From Allorhizobium paknamense (GTDB lineage: Bacteria > Pseudomonadota > Alphaproteobacteria > Rhizobiales > Rhizobiaceae), in the NCBI RefSeq assembly GCF_030815125.1, contig NZ_JAUSWH010000002.1, positions 62,001-126,000 on the forward strand: a stretch of DNA of 64,000 nucleotides, written 5' to 3'. Position numbers and translations under genes: made by a program. Within the stretch, counting starts at the first letter, position 1. Each line of letters starts with the position of its first letter. Positions 34,503 through 43,120 of this stretch are shown piece by piece. The notes under the pieces were generated by a model. That model searched no databases and was not told the origin of the DNA. It was given only the letters and a program-made list of their open reading frames with translations.

Positions 34503-37064
34503 ATGGCAGAGTTTCCGACAAAGGCAAAGGTCGTCATCATCGGTCTGGGGGGCATTGTCGGCGCCTCCATCGCCCATCATCTGATCGAGCGCGGCTGGGA
34601 CGATATTGTCGGGATCGACAAGTCGGGCATTCCCACCGATATCGGCTCCACGGCGCATGCGTCGGACTTCTGTTACACCACCAGCCACGACTATCTGTCG
34701 GTCTGGACGACGCAATATTCCATCGATTTCTTCGAGAAGATGGGCCATTACGCCCGGATCGGCGGGCTGGAAGTGGCCCGCACCGGCGATGAAACCTGGA
34801 TGGAGGAAATCCGCCGCAAGGTCACATCGGCGCGCGCCTTCGGCACCCGCGCCCATCTGGTGACGCCGGAAGAGATCAAGGCGAAGTTCCCGCTGATCGA
34901 GCAGGATCAGGTCATGGGCGGCATGTTCGATCCCGATGCGGGTCTTGTCATTCCGCGCTCGCAGACGGTGGCGGGCAAGCTGGTGGATGCGGGCGAAAAA
35001 TCCGGCAAGCTCAAGGTCTTCGCCAATACGCCCGCCAAGTCGCTGATCGTCGAGGGCGGCCGCATCAAGGGTGTCGTCACCCATCGCGGCACCATCGAGG
35101 CGGATCATGTCATCGTCTGCGCCGGTCTCTGGGGCCGTCTGATCGCCGAAATGGTTGGCGAGGATCTGCCCGTCATGCCGGTCGATCACCCGCTGACCTT
35201 CTTCGGCCCCTATAACGAGTTTGAAGGCACGGGCAAGGAAATCGGCTATCCGCTGCTGCGCGACCAGGGCAACTCCGCCTATATGCGCGACACCGGCGAT
35301 CCGAAGACCACCGAGGGCGGCCAGATCGAGTGGGGCTATTACGAAACCGACAATCCGCGCCTGTGTCATCCGCGCGAGCTTCTGGAGAAGCACGAGGCAC
35401 GCCTCTCGCCTTCGCAGCGCGACCTGGAAATGGACCAGATCATCGGCCCGCTGGAAAAGGCCATCGAACTTACGCCGATCCTTGGCGAGCTGGGCTATAA
35501 TGAGGGCCATAGTTTCAACGGCCTGTTGCAGGTCTCTGCTGCCGGTGGCCCTTCCGTCGGCGAAAGCCAGAAGGTGCGCGGGCTGTGGTATTGCGTCGCC
35601 ATCTGGGTGAAGGACGGTCCCGGCTATGGCAAGCTGATTGCCGACTGGCTGACCGATGGCCGCACGGAAATCGACCACGCCTCCATCGATTATTCCCGCT
35701 TCTACCCACATCAGCTGGAAGAAAAGTTTATTCAAGGCCGCTGCTATGAAGCGGCGCAGAAGATCTATTTTCCGGCGGTGCATCCGCGGGAGCCCTATGC
35801 CTCTGGCCGCAATGCCAAGCGTTCGCCTTTCTATGAGCGGGAAGTGGAACTGGGCGGCTATTTCATGGAGCTTGGCGGCTGGGAGCGTGCCCATGGCTAC
35901 AAGGCCAATGAGCATCTTCTGGAAAAATACGCTGACCGCGTGCCGGTGCGCGAGAACGAGTGGGACAGCCGCCATTTCTGGCGGGTCTCCAATGCCGAGC
36001 ATCTGGCGCTGTCGGAAGATTGCGGCATCATCAATCTCAGCCACTTCTACATTTTCGACGTCGAAGGCCCGGACCATGTGGAACTGATGGAATGGCTCTG
36101 CGCCGCCAAGATCGGCGGCGATGCCAATATCGGCAAGGGCATCTACACCCATTTCCTCGATGACGAGGGCATGGTGCGCGCCGACCTCACCGTGATCCGC
36201 ATGGCCGACCGCTGCCGCATCATCGACGGCGCCGATGCCGGTCCGCGTGACTTTCATTATGTGAAGCGCGTGGCCGAGGATAAGGGCTTCGACGTCACCG
36301 TCACCGATGTCTCGGAAAAATACGTGACCATCGGCATCTGGGGTCCGAATGCCCGCGAGAAGCTGAAGACCATCGTGGCCGATCCGGCAGGGCTCGATCC
36401 TGAAAACTTCGCCTTTGCCGCCATCAAGCCCATCGAGATTGCCGGCAAATCCGTCACCGCCTTCCGCATTTCCTATGTGGGCGAGCAGGGCTGGGAACTG
36501 CATATGAAATATGAGGACGGCCTTGCCGTCTGGGATGCGCTGCGCTCCACTGGCGCTATTGCCGTGGGCGTGGAAACCTATGCCAATTCGCGGCGCATGG
36601 AAAAATCGCTGCGTTTGCAGAATGCCGATCTTCTCACCCAGTATAACCTGCTGGAAGCCGACCTTGCCCGCCCGAAGGTCAAGGAGGCGGATTTCCGCGG
36701 CAAGGCCAAGCATCTGGAATATAAGGCGCGGGACCGGCAGCCTGCCATGCTCTGCACGCTGGTGATGACGGAAAACACCGATTCCCATGGTGTGAAGCGT
36801 TATCCGGTCGGCTCCATGCCGGTGGTCGATCCGGCAACCGGCGAGGTGCTGGTGGATAGCCTGGGCCGGCGCTCCTACACCACTTCTGTCGCTTACGGCC
36901 CGACGATCGGCAAGAATATCGCGCTTGCCTATCTGCCGCAGGACTATTGTGAGGTGGGCCGGAAGCTGAATGTGGAATATTTCACCGAGACCTATCCGGT
37001 GGAAGTCGTTGCCGTCGGCTACAAGCCGCTCTACGACCCGGAAAACGTGAAGCCGCGAAGCTGA
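34503..37064 (+). CDS. FAD-dependent dehydrogenase fused to GcvT (dimethylglycine dehydrogenase-like)
   Basis: An 853-residue two-domain enzyme. Residues ~1-420 form a DAO-type FAD domain (IIGLGGIVGASIAHHL; GSTAHAS, where the His aligns with the covalent FAD site of dimethylglycine dehydrogenase). Residues ~430-850 form the GcvT/aminomethyltransferase domain (IINLSHFYIFDVEGPDH, GIWGPNAREKL, SYVGEQGWELHMKYE), which hands one-carbon units to tetrahydrofolate. It probably demethylates an N-methylated amine such as dimethylglycine or a related betaine, which would connect to the choline importer in this window. Exact substrate is unproven. Its last 34 bases overlap the convergent HD-GYP gene. Confidence 0.85.
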   Translation: MAEFPTKAKVVIIGLGGIVGASIAHHLIERGWDDIVGIDKSGIPTDIGSTAHASDFCYTTSHDYLSVWTTQYSIDFFEKMGHYARIGGLEVARTGDETWMEEIRRKVTSARAFGTRAHLVTPEEIKAKFPLIEQDQVMGGMFDPDAGLVIPRSQTVAGKLVDAGEKSGKLKVFANTPAKSLIVEGGRIKGVVTHRGTIEADHVIVCAGLWGRLIAEMVGEDLPVMPVDHPLTFFGPYNEFEGTGKEIGYPLLRDQGNSAYMRDTGDPKTTEGGQIEWGYYETDNPRLCHPRELLEKHEARLSPSQRDLEMDQIIGPLEKAIELTPILGELGYNEGHSFNGLLQVSAAGGPSVGESQKVRGLWYCVAIWVKDGPGYGKLIADWLTDGRTEIDHASIDYSRFYPHQLEEKFIQGRCYEAAQKIYFPAVHPREPYASGRNAKRSPFYEREVELGGYFMELGGWERAHGYKANEHLLEKYADRVPVRENEWDSRHFWRVSNAEHLALSEDCGIINLSHFYIFDVEGPDHVELMEWLCAAKIGGDANIGKGIYTHFLDDEGMVRADLTVIRMADRCRIIDGADAGPRDFHYVKRVAEDKGFDVTVTDVSEKYVTIGIWGPNAREKLKTIVADPAGLDPENFAFAAIKPIEIAGKSVTAFRISYVGEQGWELHMKYEDGLAVWDALRSTGAIAVGVETYANSRRMEKSLRLQNADLLTQYNLLEADLARPKVKEADFRGKAKHLEYKARDRQPAMLCTLVMTENTDSHGVKRYPVGSMPVVDPATGEVLVDSLGRRSYTTSVAYGPTIGKNIALAYLPQDYCEVGRKLNVEYFTETYPVEVVAVGYKPLYDPENVKPRS

Positions 37065-38401
37065 TCCTGCTGTTGTAGGCCTCGCTCCAGCGCGGAAATG
37101 CAGGCGGGATCCAGCGCAAGCCCGGCATCCCGCCACAGCAGCGTCAGCGCTTCCGTTACGGGCAGGGCAGCGCGGTAGGGGCGGTCGGCGGTCAGCGCAT
37201 CGAAAACATCCGCCGTTGAGAGGATGCGGGTGTCGAGATTGATCTCTGCGCCTTTCAGCCCGCGCGGATAGCCCTTGCCATCCAGCCTTTCGTGATGGGC
37301 GCCGCCCATGGCGGCGATATCGGCGAAGGCCGCGATATGCGACAGGATCTCCTCGGAAAACTCCGCATGGCGGCGCATGGCCTGCCATTCGTCCTGGTTC
37401 AGCGGGCCGGGCTTGTCCAGCACGCTGTTGCTGACGCCGAGCTTGCCGATATCATGCAGCAGGGCAGCGCGCTTCAGGCGGCGGCGGCGGGCCTCGGTCA
37501 GCCCCATCTGTTCGGCAATGAGATCGGTAAAGGCCGCCACCCGGCTGCTGTGGCCGGAGGTATAGGGGCTCTTGGCGTCGATGACCCGGGCAAAGCCGAG
37601 CGCGATATCGTCCAGATAATCCTCATCCGCCATGATGGCCTGATGGCCCGGCTCACTGCCCAGCACGATCTCTTCAAGTTCCGGCGAGGCGAGATCCTGC
37701 CAGAAGCGGGTGTTTGCCGCCACTTTCATGAAGGCATCCACCACCTGCGGATCGAACCAGGTGCCGCGACGCCTGCCGATTTCGTCCACTGCGGCCTGCG
37801 GACCATGCTCGTGGAAGAACACCTCGACCACCTGGGCCAGAAGGGCGATCCGGGCAAAGAGATGGATGGTCTCTCCCACCTTGCCGAGCGGATGGCCGGA
37901 GCCATCGAAATGCTCATCGAGATCGCGAATCCCTGCAGCCACGTCATCGGAAAAACGCATCTGCCGCGCAATGTCAGCACCGTTTTCGCAGCGGGTGCGG
38001 ATCAGTTCCACCGTGTTTTCAGCGCCATTCTTCATCGCTTGCAGCAGGCGTTTAGCCCTGCGAACAGGACCGGCCTCGGCGGCTGTGTTACGGACCAGAA
38101 AACGCAGCACCTCCGCCAGGCTGCCATCCACCAGCTTGAAATTGCGCTTGAAGCGAATGTCATCCGTTTCATAGATCTGGCAGATGCGGGCCGCATTGCT
38201 GGTACAGCCCAGATCCTTCAGCATCAGCGTGTAATAGAGGTCGCGCAGTTCAGTTTCGCCAAGCCCGAGGCTGTGCCCGATCGCCGTGCCGATATGGCAG
38301 CAGCCGATGCAATGGCCCGGTGGCTGGCCCTCCGTCATGTCGAGCGCGCGGCTGAGGGCCTTTATGATTTCGGCAAGACGCACGCGATGCGGCATGAACA
38401 C
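37031..38401 (-). CDS. HD-GYP-type protein
   Basis: A 456-residue cytoplasmic protein. The C-terminal ~180 residues are a canonical HD-GYP domain: SGHSSRVAAFTDLIA, LLHDIGKLGVSN, and HHERLDGKGYPRGLKG, the signature of cyclic-di-GMP phosphodiesterases. The N-terminal half contains a second, degenerate copy (GIRDLDEHFDGSGHPLGKVGE) lacking the HD pair. This looks like an internal duplication in which only one active site survives. No receiver or sensory domain is present. The start region MFMPHRVRLAEII is plausible but unverified. It is convergent with and overlaps the FAD/GcvT gene by 34 bp. Confidence 0.85.
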   Translation of the reverse strand: MFMPHRVRLAEIIKALSRALDMTEGQPPGHCIGCCHIGTAIGHSLGLGETELRDLYYTLMLKDLGCTSNAARICQIYETDDIRFKRNFKLVDGSLAEVLRFLVRNTAAEAGPVRRAKRLLQAMKNGAENTVELIRTRCENGADIARQMRFSDDVAAGIRDLDEHFDGSGHPLGKVGETIHLFARIALLAQVVEVFFHEHGPQAAVDEIGRRRGTWFDPQVVDAFMKVAANTRFWQDLASPELEEIVLGSEPGHQAIMADEDYLDDIALGFARVIDAKSPYTSGHSSRVAAFTDLIAEQMGLTEARRRRLKRAALLHDIGKLGVSNSVLDKPGPLNQDEWQAMRRHAEFSEEILSHIAAFADIAAMGGAHHERLDGKGYPRGLKGAEINLDTRILSTADVFDALTADRPYRAALPVTEALTLLWRDAGLALDPACISALERGLQQQDQLRGFTFSGS

Positions 38402-38819
38402 TCCATGTCAGACAAGCCTTCCTGGAAGCAGAAGGCTCCGCTTTTCCCGATCCTGAGCAGGCTGACGGCGGACCGATACGGCTTCCCTACAGCAAGCTTG
38501 ATAAAAAACCCTAAAATCATAGGGGTATTTGCCGTTTTATGCCCGATCAGGAAAAGGCGGCAAGACGGCAAGGGCAGGTGCATTGCCTTTCTGCGGTGGT
38601 TTGCGGGGGAAGGCCCCAAAAAAGTCTGCGTTGCACCCGTCAAACATAGATATAGCAGAGATTGCTAAATAAGTTACTATCGATTTCCTGTGGGTGGGTT
38701 TTCTACCTGTGCGGTCAACCTCCTGTTCACCGCTTCCGTGCTTGTCTTTTTCTGTCATTGTTTTAGACCTTGAGACGCACTATGTGCGGGTGAGAGAAAC
38801 GCAAGCGAGGAATTGCCGG
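38402..38819. other. Divergent intergenic region, no gene recognised
   Basis: The 418 bp between the HD-GYP gene and clpP hold promoters for both, but no family element found elsewhere. AT-rich patches occur at 38500-38530 and 38645-38690. The open frame that extends clpP upstream to 38694 has no conserved residues. Confidence 0.5.
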
Positions 38820-39401
38820 ATGAACGAAGAAGACGACGACAAGAGCAAGGAACTGCCCCTCGGCAAGGAAACGGAAGCGAATCTTTTCAAGTCGCGTTCG
38901 ATCTTCATCTATGGCGGCATCACCATGGAACTGGCGCAGAAGGTCTGCACCCAGCTCGTGGCGCTGGCGGCTGCATCGGATGAGGATATCCGCGTCTATG
39001 TGAACTCGCCGGGCGGCCATGTGGAATCGGGTGATTCCATCCATGACATGATCAAGTTCATCAAGCCGAAGGTCTGGATCATCGGCACGGGCTGGGTCGC
39101 CTCCGCCGGTGCGCTGATCTATGTATCGGTGCCGAAGGAACGCCGTATCTGCCTGCCAAACACCCGCTTCCTGCTGCACCAACCGTCTGGCGGCACGCGC
39201 GGCATGGCTTCGGATATCGAAATCCAGGCCAAGGAAATCATCAAGATGAACAAGCGGCTGATCAAGATCTTCTCCAAGGCCACCGGCCAGTCGGAAGACA
39301 AGATCGCCAAGGACATCGACCGCGATTACTGGCTTTCCGCCGAGGAAGCCAAGGAATACGGCCTCGTCAGCCGCATCGTCGAAACGCAGTCGGACATCTG
39401 A
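38820..39401 (+). CDS. clpP: ClpP-family serine protease, ASAGA variant
   Basis: A 193-residue Clp protease subunit. The triad is Ser95 (WVASAGA), His120 ([10 protein letters not shown]) and Asp169 ([13 protein letters not shown]). The nucleophile motif is ASAGA where canonical ClpP has ASMGA, and the N-terminus is acidic ([12 protein letters not shown]) without a propeptide. No clpX or clpA is adjacent. This is therefore one of the additional ClpP paralogues of rhizobia rather than the clpPX-linked copy. Start at 38820; the frame upstream lacks conservation. A strong bidirectional hairpin follows. Confidence 0.88.
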   Translation: MNEEDDDKSKELPLGKETEANLFKSRSIFIYGGITMELAQKVCTQLVALAAASDEDIRVYVNSPGGHVESGDSIHDMIKFIKPKVWIIGTGWVASAGALIYVSVPKERRICLPNTRFLLHQPSGGTRGMASDIEIQAKEIIKMNKRLIKIFSKATGQSEDKIAKDIDRDYWLSAEEAKEYGLVSRIVETQSDI

Positions 39402-39420
39402 TTGCCGGGTGATAGCAATG

Positions 39421-39465
39421 AAGAAGGGCGGCCTGCCTAAAACGCTATGGGAGGCCGCCCTTCTT
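39421..39465. terminator. Bidirectional terminator between clpP and the EamA gene
   Basis: A perfect 14-bp stem AAGAAGGGCGGCCT / AGGCCGCCCTTCTT (39421-39434, 39452-39465) with a 17-base loop sits exactly between convergent genes, 20 bp after clpP and 4 bp from the EamA stop. The A and T richness of the stem ends suits termination on both strands. Confidence 0.85.
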
Positions 39466-39468
39466 GAT

Positions 39469-40386
39469 TCATACTCTGCCAACAGGCCTGAGCTTGGCCG
39501 TGACCACCGGCAGGGCAACCTGAAACAGAATGGCGCTCATGATAATAGCGCAGCCAATGCCTTGCATGAAGGTGAGGCTGGCGCCCAGAAATGTCATGGC
39601 AAACAGCATGGCCCAGACCGGCTCCAGGCACATGATGACGCCCGCTCTTGCGGTTCCCACCAGCACATTTCCCCTGAGCTGCGCCAGAAAGCGCAGGCAT
39701 GTGGCAAACACCACGCTGCCGGCAACCCACAGCAGGCTGGAGAGCGGGATCATCGTGTGGGGCAGGGGATCGAGCGCCAGCGCCACCGGCAGGCAGATCA
39801 GGCCCGTCATGGTCAACTGGATGGCGCTGACAGCCAGGGCGCCATAATTGGCGGAATGGCGGCGTCCCAGCGTGACGCTGATCGCCCAGCAGCAGGCGGC
39901 AATGGCAAACCAGATATGGCCGGGATCGACATGCGAATCGGGGTTGAGAAACAGAAAGCCCAGCCCGAACATGGCCAGCGCAATCGAGCCCCACATGCTG
40001 GAGGTGACGGGCCAGCGGTAGATGATCAGCCCGAAGACAGGCGCCAGCAGATTGCCGCAGGCGGTGATGAAGGCGCCGACCCCTGCATTATGCGTATGCT
40101 GCAGGCCGGTGATCCAGGCCATCATCGACAGCGACAGGGCAAGGGCCGCTGGCATGAGCTTGAGCGCGGCCTGCATAACCTGCCGCGACGGATGAATGCC
40201 GCCGAAAATGCCCAGCAAAAGCCCTGCCGATAGAAAACGCAGCGAAATGAACAGAATGGGCGGCAGGCTGAGCACCGCCTTGGCGGAAAAGAGCCAGCCG
40301 GTGCCCGCCAGGAAGGCGGCGGCAAACATCAGGAGATCGCCCTTTTTCTGGGCGGTTTTCGGCATAAGGGAAAGTACGGGCGGCAT
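39469..40386 (-). CDS. EamA-family (DMT) transporter
   Basis: A 305-residue inner-membrane protein with ten predicted hydrophobic helices in two five-helix EamA repeats. Recognisable parts are LFSAKAVLSLPPILFISLRFLSAG (cited in two pieces, LFSAKAVLSLPP and ILFISLRFLSAG) in the first repeat and CLEPVWAMLFAMTFLGASLT in the second. Such proteins export metabolites or amino acids (RhaT/YdcZ/YdiN-type), but substrate is unknown. Divergent from the leader-leuA unit. Confidence 0.85.
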   Translation of the reverse strand: MPPVLSLMPKTAQKKGDLLMFAAAFLAGTGWLFSAKAVLSLPPILFISLRFLSAGLLLGIFGGIHPSRQVMQAALKLMPAALALSLSMMAWITGLQHTHNAGVGAFITACGNLLAPVFGLIIYRWPVTSSMWGSIALAMFGLGFLFLNPDSHVDPGHIWFAIAACCWAISVTLGRRHSANYGALAVSAIQLTMTGLICLPVALALDPLPHTMIPLSSLLWVAGSVVFATCLRFLAQLRGNVLVGTARAGVIMCLEPVWAMLFAMTFLGASLTFMQGIGCAIIMSAILFQVALPVVTAKLRPVGRV

Positions 40387-40531
40387 AAGATCAATCGGGG
40401 CTTGGGGGATCGCTGCTGGTCGTGATGCAGAACATCACTCATAGCTGAAATTGGCAGGGTTTCGTCCGCCAATCTTGCAGACCTCGTAGGCAGGAAATGC
40501 ACGGCTTTATGGGAAACTGCCGCTTTTCCCG

Positions 40532-40560
40532 CTTGCAACCGTCCATTCGCGCGGCTATAG
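40532..40560 (+). promoter_or_regulatory. Probable promoter of the leu leader-leuA unit
   Basis: CTTGCA (40532-40537) and CTATAG (40555-40560) are spaced by 17 bases. Initiation at about 40567 would leave two or three bases before the leader ATG at 40570, the same near-leaderless layout as the trpL promoter at 26755. Confidence 0.55.
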
Positions 40561-40569
40561 GCTTTGATC

Positions 40570-40695
40570 ATGAAGACTTTGAGCGCATCCTTTGCTGGTT
40601 TCCATCAGCACCTGCCGATCTCGGCGGGCCGTGATGCCGTTGCTCTTTCCTCGCTTCTTCTTCTCGGCCTTACTGGCGGTTGCCGGGTCCGTTGA
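40570..40695 (+). CDS. Probable leucine leader peptide
   Basis: A 41-codon open frame (ATG 40570, TGA 40693) lies 155 bp upstream of leuA. Codons 29-34 are CTT CTT CTT CTC GGC CTT, i.e. four Leu in a row plus a fifth, then ACT GGC GGT TGC CGG GTC CGT. E. coli LeuL likewise has four consecutive Leu codons. The frame starts within a few bases of the predicted transcription start and has no Shine-Dalgarno site, like trpL in this window. It is followed by mutually exclusive hairpins. No proof of translation from sequence alone; leuL would be the natural name. Confidence 0.65.
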   Translation: MKTLSASFAGFHQHLPISAGRDAVALSSLLLLGLTGGCRVR

Positions 40696-40739
40696 GGGGC
40701 GCCCGGCGGCCGGTTTGCCGTCAGGCGGAAATGCTCCTC
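40673..40739 (+). promoter_or_regulatory. Alternative hairpins after the leucine leader
   Basis: Structure A pairs CTGGCGG (40673-40679) with CCGTCAG (40718-40724) and, nested, GCCGGG (40682-40687) with CCCGGC (40702-40707). Structure B pairs GAGGGGC (40694-40700) with GCTCCTC (40733-40739) and, nested, GCC/GGC and CGGC/GCCG. They share bases, so only one can form. A ribosome stalled on the Leu codons (40654-40671) would cover the left arm of A and favour B. Neither has a T-run, so the outcome (termination, Rho access or translation control) is unclear. Confidence 0.45.
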
Positions 40740-40850
40740 GAAAGCCACCCGTAAATCCTGAAATACGCCCGAAAAGGGCAGATTCGTCTATCGCAACGCG
40801 CGTTGCATCGGCTATAAGCCGGACGAATTCAGCACGAGAAGAGACGCAAG

Positions 40851-42590
40851 ATGAGCACTCACTCCGCCGCCGCCAAATCCGCCGCCAGCAGCCAGACGAG
40901 CGCAAAGGGCATGGCTGACGCCTCGGTGAAATACCGCCCCTATCCGCAGGTCGATATTCCCGACCGCACCTGGCCTTCGAAGGCCATCACCAAGGCCCCC
41001 ATCTGGTGCTCGGTCGACCTGCGTGACGGCAACCAGTCGCTGGTCAATCCCATGGGCCATGACCGCAAGGCCCGCATGTTCCAGCTCCTGCTGGAAATGG
41101 GTTTCAAGGAAATCGAGATCGGCTTTCCCTCCGCCTCGCAGACGGATTTCGATTTTGCCCGCTGGTGCGTAGAGCAGGGCAATGTGCCGGACGATGTCTC
41201 CTTGCAGGTTCTGGTGCAGTGCCGTCCCGAACTGATCACCCGCACCTTCGAGGCGCTGGAAGGCGCGCATCAGCCGATCATCCATTTCTACAATTCCACG
41301 TCCGAATTGCAGCGCCGCGTCGTGTTCGGCAAGGATGTGGCGGGCATCCGGCAGATCGCCGTCGATGCTGCGAAAATGATTACCGATATGGCCGCCAAGG
41401 CTGGCGGCGGCTACCGTTTCGAATATTCGCCGGAAAGCTTTACCGGCACGGAGCTTGAGGTGGCGCTGGACATCTGCAATGCCGTGATTGCCGAAGTGAA
41501 GCCGACGGCGGACAACAAGTTGATCCTCAACCTGCCGTCCACCGTGGAAATGGCAACGCCCAATATCTATGCCGACCAGATCGAATGGATGTGCCGCAAT
41601 ATCGATAACCGCGAAAACGTGATCATTTCGCTGCATCCGCATAATGACCGCGGCACCGGCATCGCCGCCACCGAACTCGGCCTGATGGCCGGCGCGGATC
41701 GCGTGGAAGGCACGCTGTTCGGCAATGGCGAGCGCACCGGCAATGTCGATGTGGTGACGCTGGCGCTCAACATGTATACCCAGGGCCTGGACCCTGAGCT
41801 GGACTGCTCGAACATCGAGCGGATCAAGGAAGTCTACGAATACGCCAATGAAATGGCGATCCCCGAGCGTCACCCCTATGTCGGCGAACTGGTCTACACG
41901 GCCTTCTCCGGCTCGCACCAGGACGCGATCAACAAGGGCATGAAGGCGATCAAGAAGGCCAATTCCCCGGTCTGGGAAGTGCCTTATCTGCCCATCGACC
42001 CGCAGGATGTGGGCCGTTCCTACGAGGCGATCATCCGCATCAATTCGCAGTCCGGCAAGGGTGGTATCGCCTATGTCCTGCAGCAGGATTACGGCCTGAA
42101 CCTGCCGCGCCCGTTGCAGGTGGAGTTCCGCGAGGATATCCAGCGCATCACCGACGAAGAGGGCGTGGAACTCCCGTCCAGGCGCATCTATGAGCGCTTT
42201 ATCGAGCGCTATATCGATCAGCCGAATGCGCCGCTGAAGTTCGTGGACCACCACACTTATCCCGATACGGCGGTGAAGGGGCAGCGCATCGTCGCCGCCG
42301 AAATCACCGACAAGGGTGAGGTGAAGCGCATCGAAGGCAAGGGCACTGGCCCGATCGACGGTTTCGTGGATGCCCTCTCGGCCTATCTCGGCTTCGAAGT
42401 GTCGGTGCGCGATTATTCCGAACACTCGCTGCAGCATGGCTCCAACGCCGCGGCTATTGCCTATGTCCAGCTCGATTATCCGGGCGGCACGCTGTTTGGC
42501 GCTGGCATCAACAAGAACATCGTTACGGCATCGCTGGAGGCCATTGTCTCTGCTGCGAACCGGGTTCTTGAAGAGCGCAAGGTCAAGTAA
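40851..42590 (+). CDS. leuA: 2-isopropylmalate synthase
   Basis: A 579-residue type II LeuA, the committed step of leucine synthesis (acetyl-CoA plus 2-oxoisovalerate). The catalytic TIM barrel has SVDLRDGNQSL (metal-binding Asp), SLHPHNDRG (metal-binding His pair) and GNGERTGNVD. The C-terminal regulatory LeuA dimer domain, site of leucine feedback inhibition, contains IEGKGTGPIDGFVDAL and SLQHGSNAAAIAYV. The length matches the ~570-residue long form. A terminator follows 21 bp after the stop. A probable leucine leader precedes it. Confidence 0.97.
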   Translation: MSTHSAAAKSAASSQTSAKGMADASVKYRPYPQVDIPDRTWPSKAITKAPIWCSVDLRDGNQSLVNPMGHDRKARMFQLLLEMGFKEIEIGFPSASQTDFDFARWCVEQGNVPDDVSLQVLVQCRPELITRTFEALEGAHQPIIHFYNSTSELQRRVVFGKDVAGIRQIAVDAAKMITDMAAKAGGGYRFEYSPESFTGTELEVALDICNAVIAEVKPTADNKLILNLPSTVEMATPNIYADQIEWMCRNIDNRENVIISLHPHNDRGTGIAATELGLMAGADRVEGTLFGNGERTGNVDVVTLALNMYTQGLDPELDCSNIERIKEVYEYANEMAIPERHPYVGELVYTAFSGSHQDAINKGMKAIKKANSPVWEVPYLPIDPQDVGRSYEAIIRINSQSGKGGIAYVLQQDYGLNLPRPLQVEFREDIQRITDEEGVELPSRRIYERFIERYIDQPNAPLKFVDHHTYPDTAVKGQRIVAAEITDKGEVKRIEGKGTGPIDGFVDALSAYLGFEVSVRDYSEHSLQHGSNAAAIAYVQLDYPGGTLFGAGINKNIVTASLEAIVSAANRVLEERKVK

Positions 42591-42611
42591 AGCCTGACGG
42601 ATGTAAAAGCG

Positions 42612-42644
42612 TCCCGGGCGGCGATTTGCCGCCCGGGATTGTTT
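42612..42644 (+). terminator. Terminator after leuA
   Basis: A perfect 11-bp stem TCCCGGGCGGC / GCCGCCCGGGA (42612-42622, 42628-42638) with a GATTT loop is followed by TTGTTT. It ends ~12 bases before the next start codon. Confidence 0.85.
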
Positions 42645-42655
42645 CTGGGAGCCAT

Positions 42656-43114
42656 GTGTTGAAGAGCTTTGAGGATTTCCGTGCAGCCTTGCTCGGTCAG
42701 GGTATTTCCCATGTCTGGCGCGGTTATGGTTCAGCCATTTTTCTGGAAATCGGGACGTTGGTGGCGAGCAAGCGGCGCAATGGCGAGCCGGGCGAGCCGC
42801 ATGGCAGCGTGACCGTGATGATCCAGGGGGACTGGCGCGTCGAGGATCAGACGTCCATCATTTGCGGCAGCGGAGATGACGAAAAGCTTTGGCTTCAGAC
42901 AGTGAAAGGCTTCGTCGGTCGTGCGATTTCCGAGGTGGAGCTTTCGGGCCGCCTGCCGGAACTGGCTGTGACACTGGATGACGGGTTGAGGCTGCACTCC
43001 TTTTGCACGGCGCAGGGGCAGCCTGAATGGACGATTTTCAACAATCGCAGGGGGCGGGAAAACGCCGATTGGCTTTCCGTCGAAAACGGCCGTCTCGTCT
43101 TCCAAAGCGCGTGA
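42656..43114 (+). CDS. Conserved-looking hypothetical protein
   Basis: A 152-residue soluble protein starting at GTG 42656, with TGGGAG 5 bases upstream; an in-frame TTG follows it directly. The sequence (ISHVWRGYGSAIFLEIG, GSVTVMIQGDWRVED, RAISEVELSGRLPELAVTL, SFCTAQGQPEWTIF) reads as a beta-rich single domain. I do not recognise the family and no catalytic motif is apparent. It sits tightly behind the leuA terminator, so expression would depend on read-through or a promoter inside the 3' end of leuA. Confidence 0.7.
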   Translation: MLKSFEDFRAALLGQGISHVWRGYGSAIFLEIGTLVASKRRNGEPGEPHGSVTVMIQGDWRVEDQTSIICGSGDDEKLWLQTVKGFVGRAISEVELSGRLPELAVTLDDGLRLHSFCTAQGQPEWTIFNNRRGRENADWLSVENGRLVFQSA

Positions 43115-43120
43115 CGCGTT

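Noticed and set aside
34494-37388. Long open frame of 964 codons antisense to the FAD/GcvT gene
   Set aside because: It mirrors codon periodicity of a well-supported GC-rich gene on the other strand, has no recognisable motifs, and shows the repeated His/Arg/Gly composition of an antisense frame.
40592-40918. 108-codon frame overlapping the leucine leader in another register
   Set aside because: It runs into leuA out of frame and lacks conserved residues; the 41-codon leader frame fits the promoter position and Leu codon run better.
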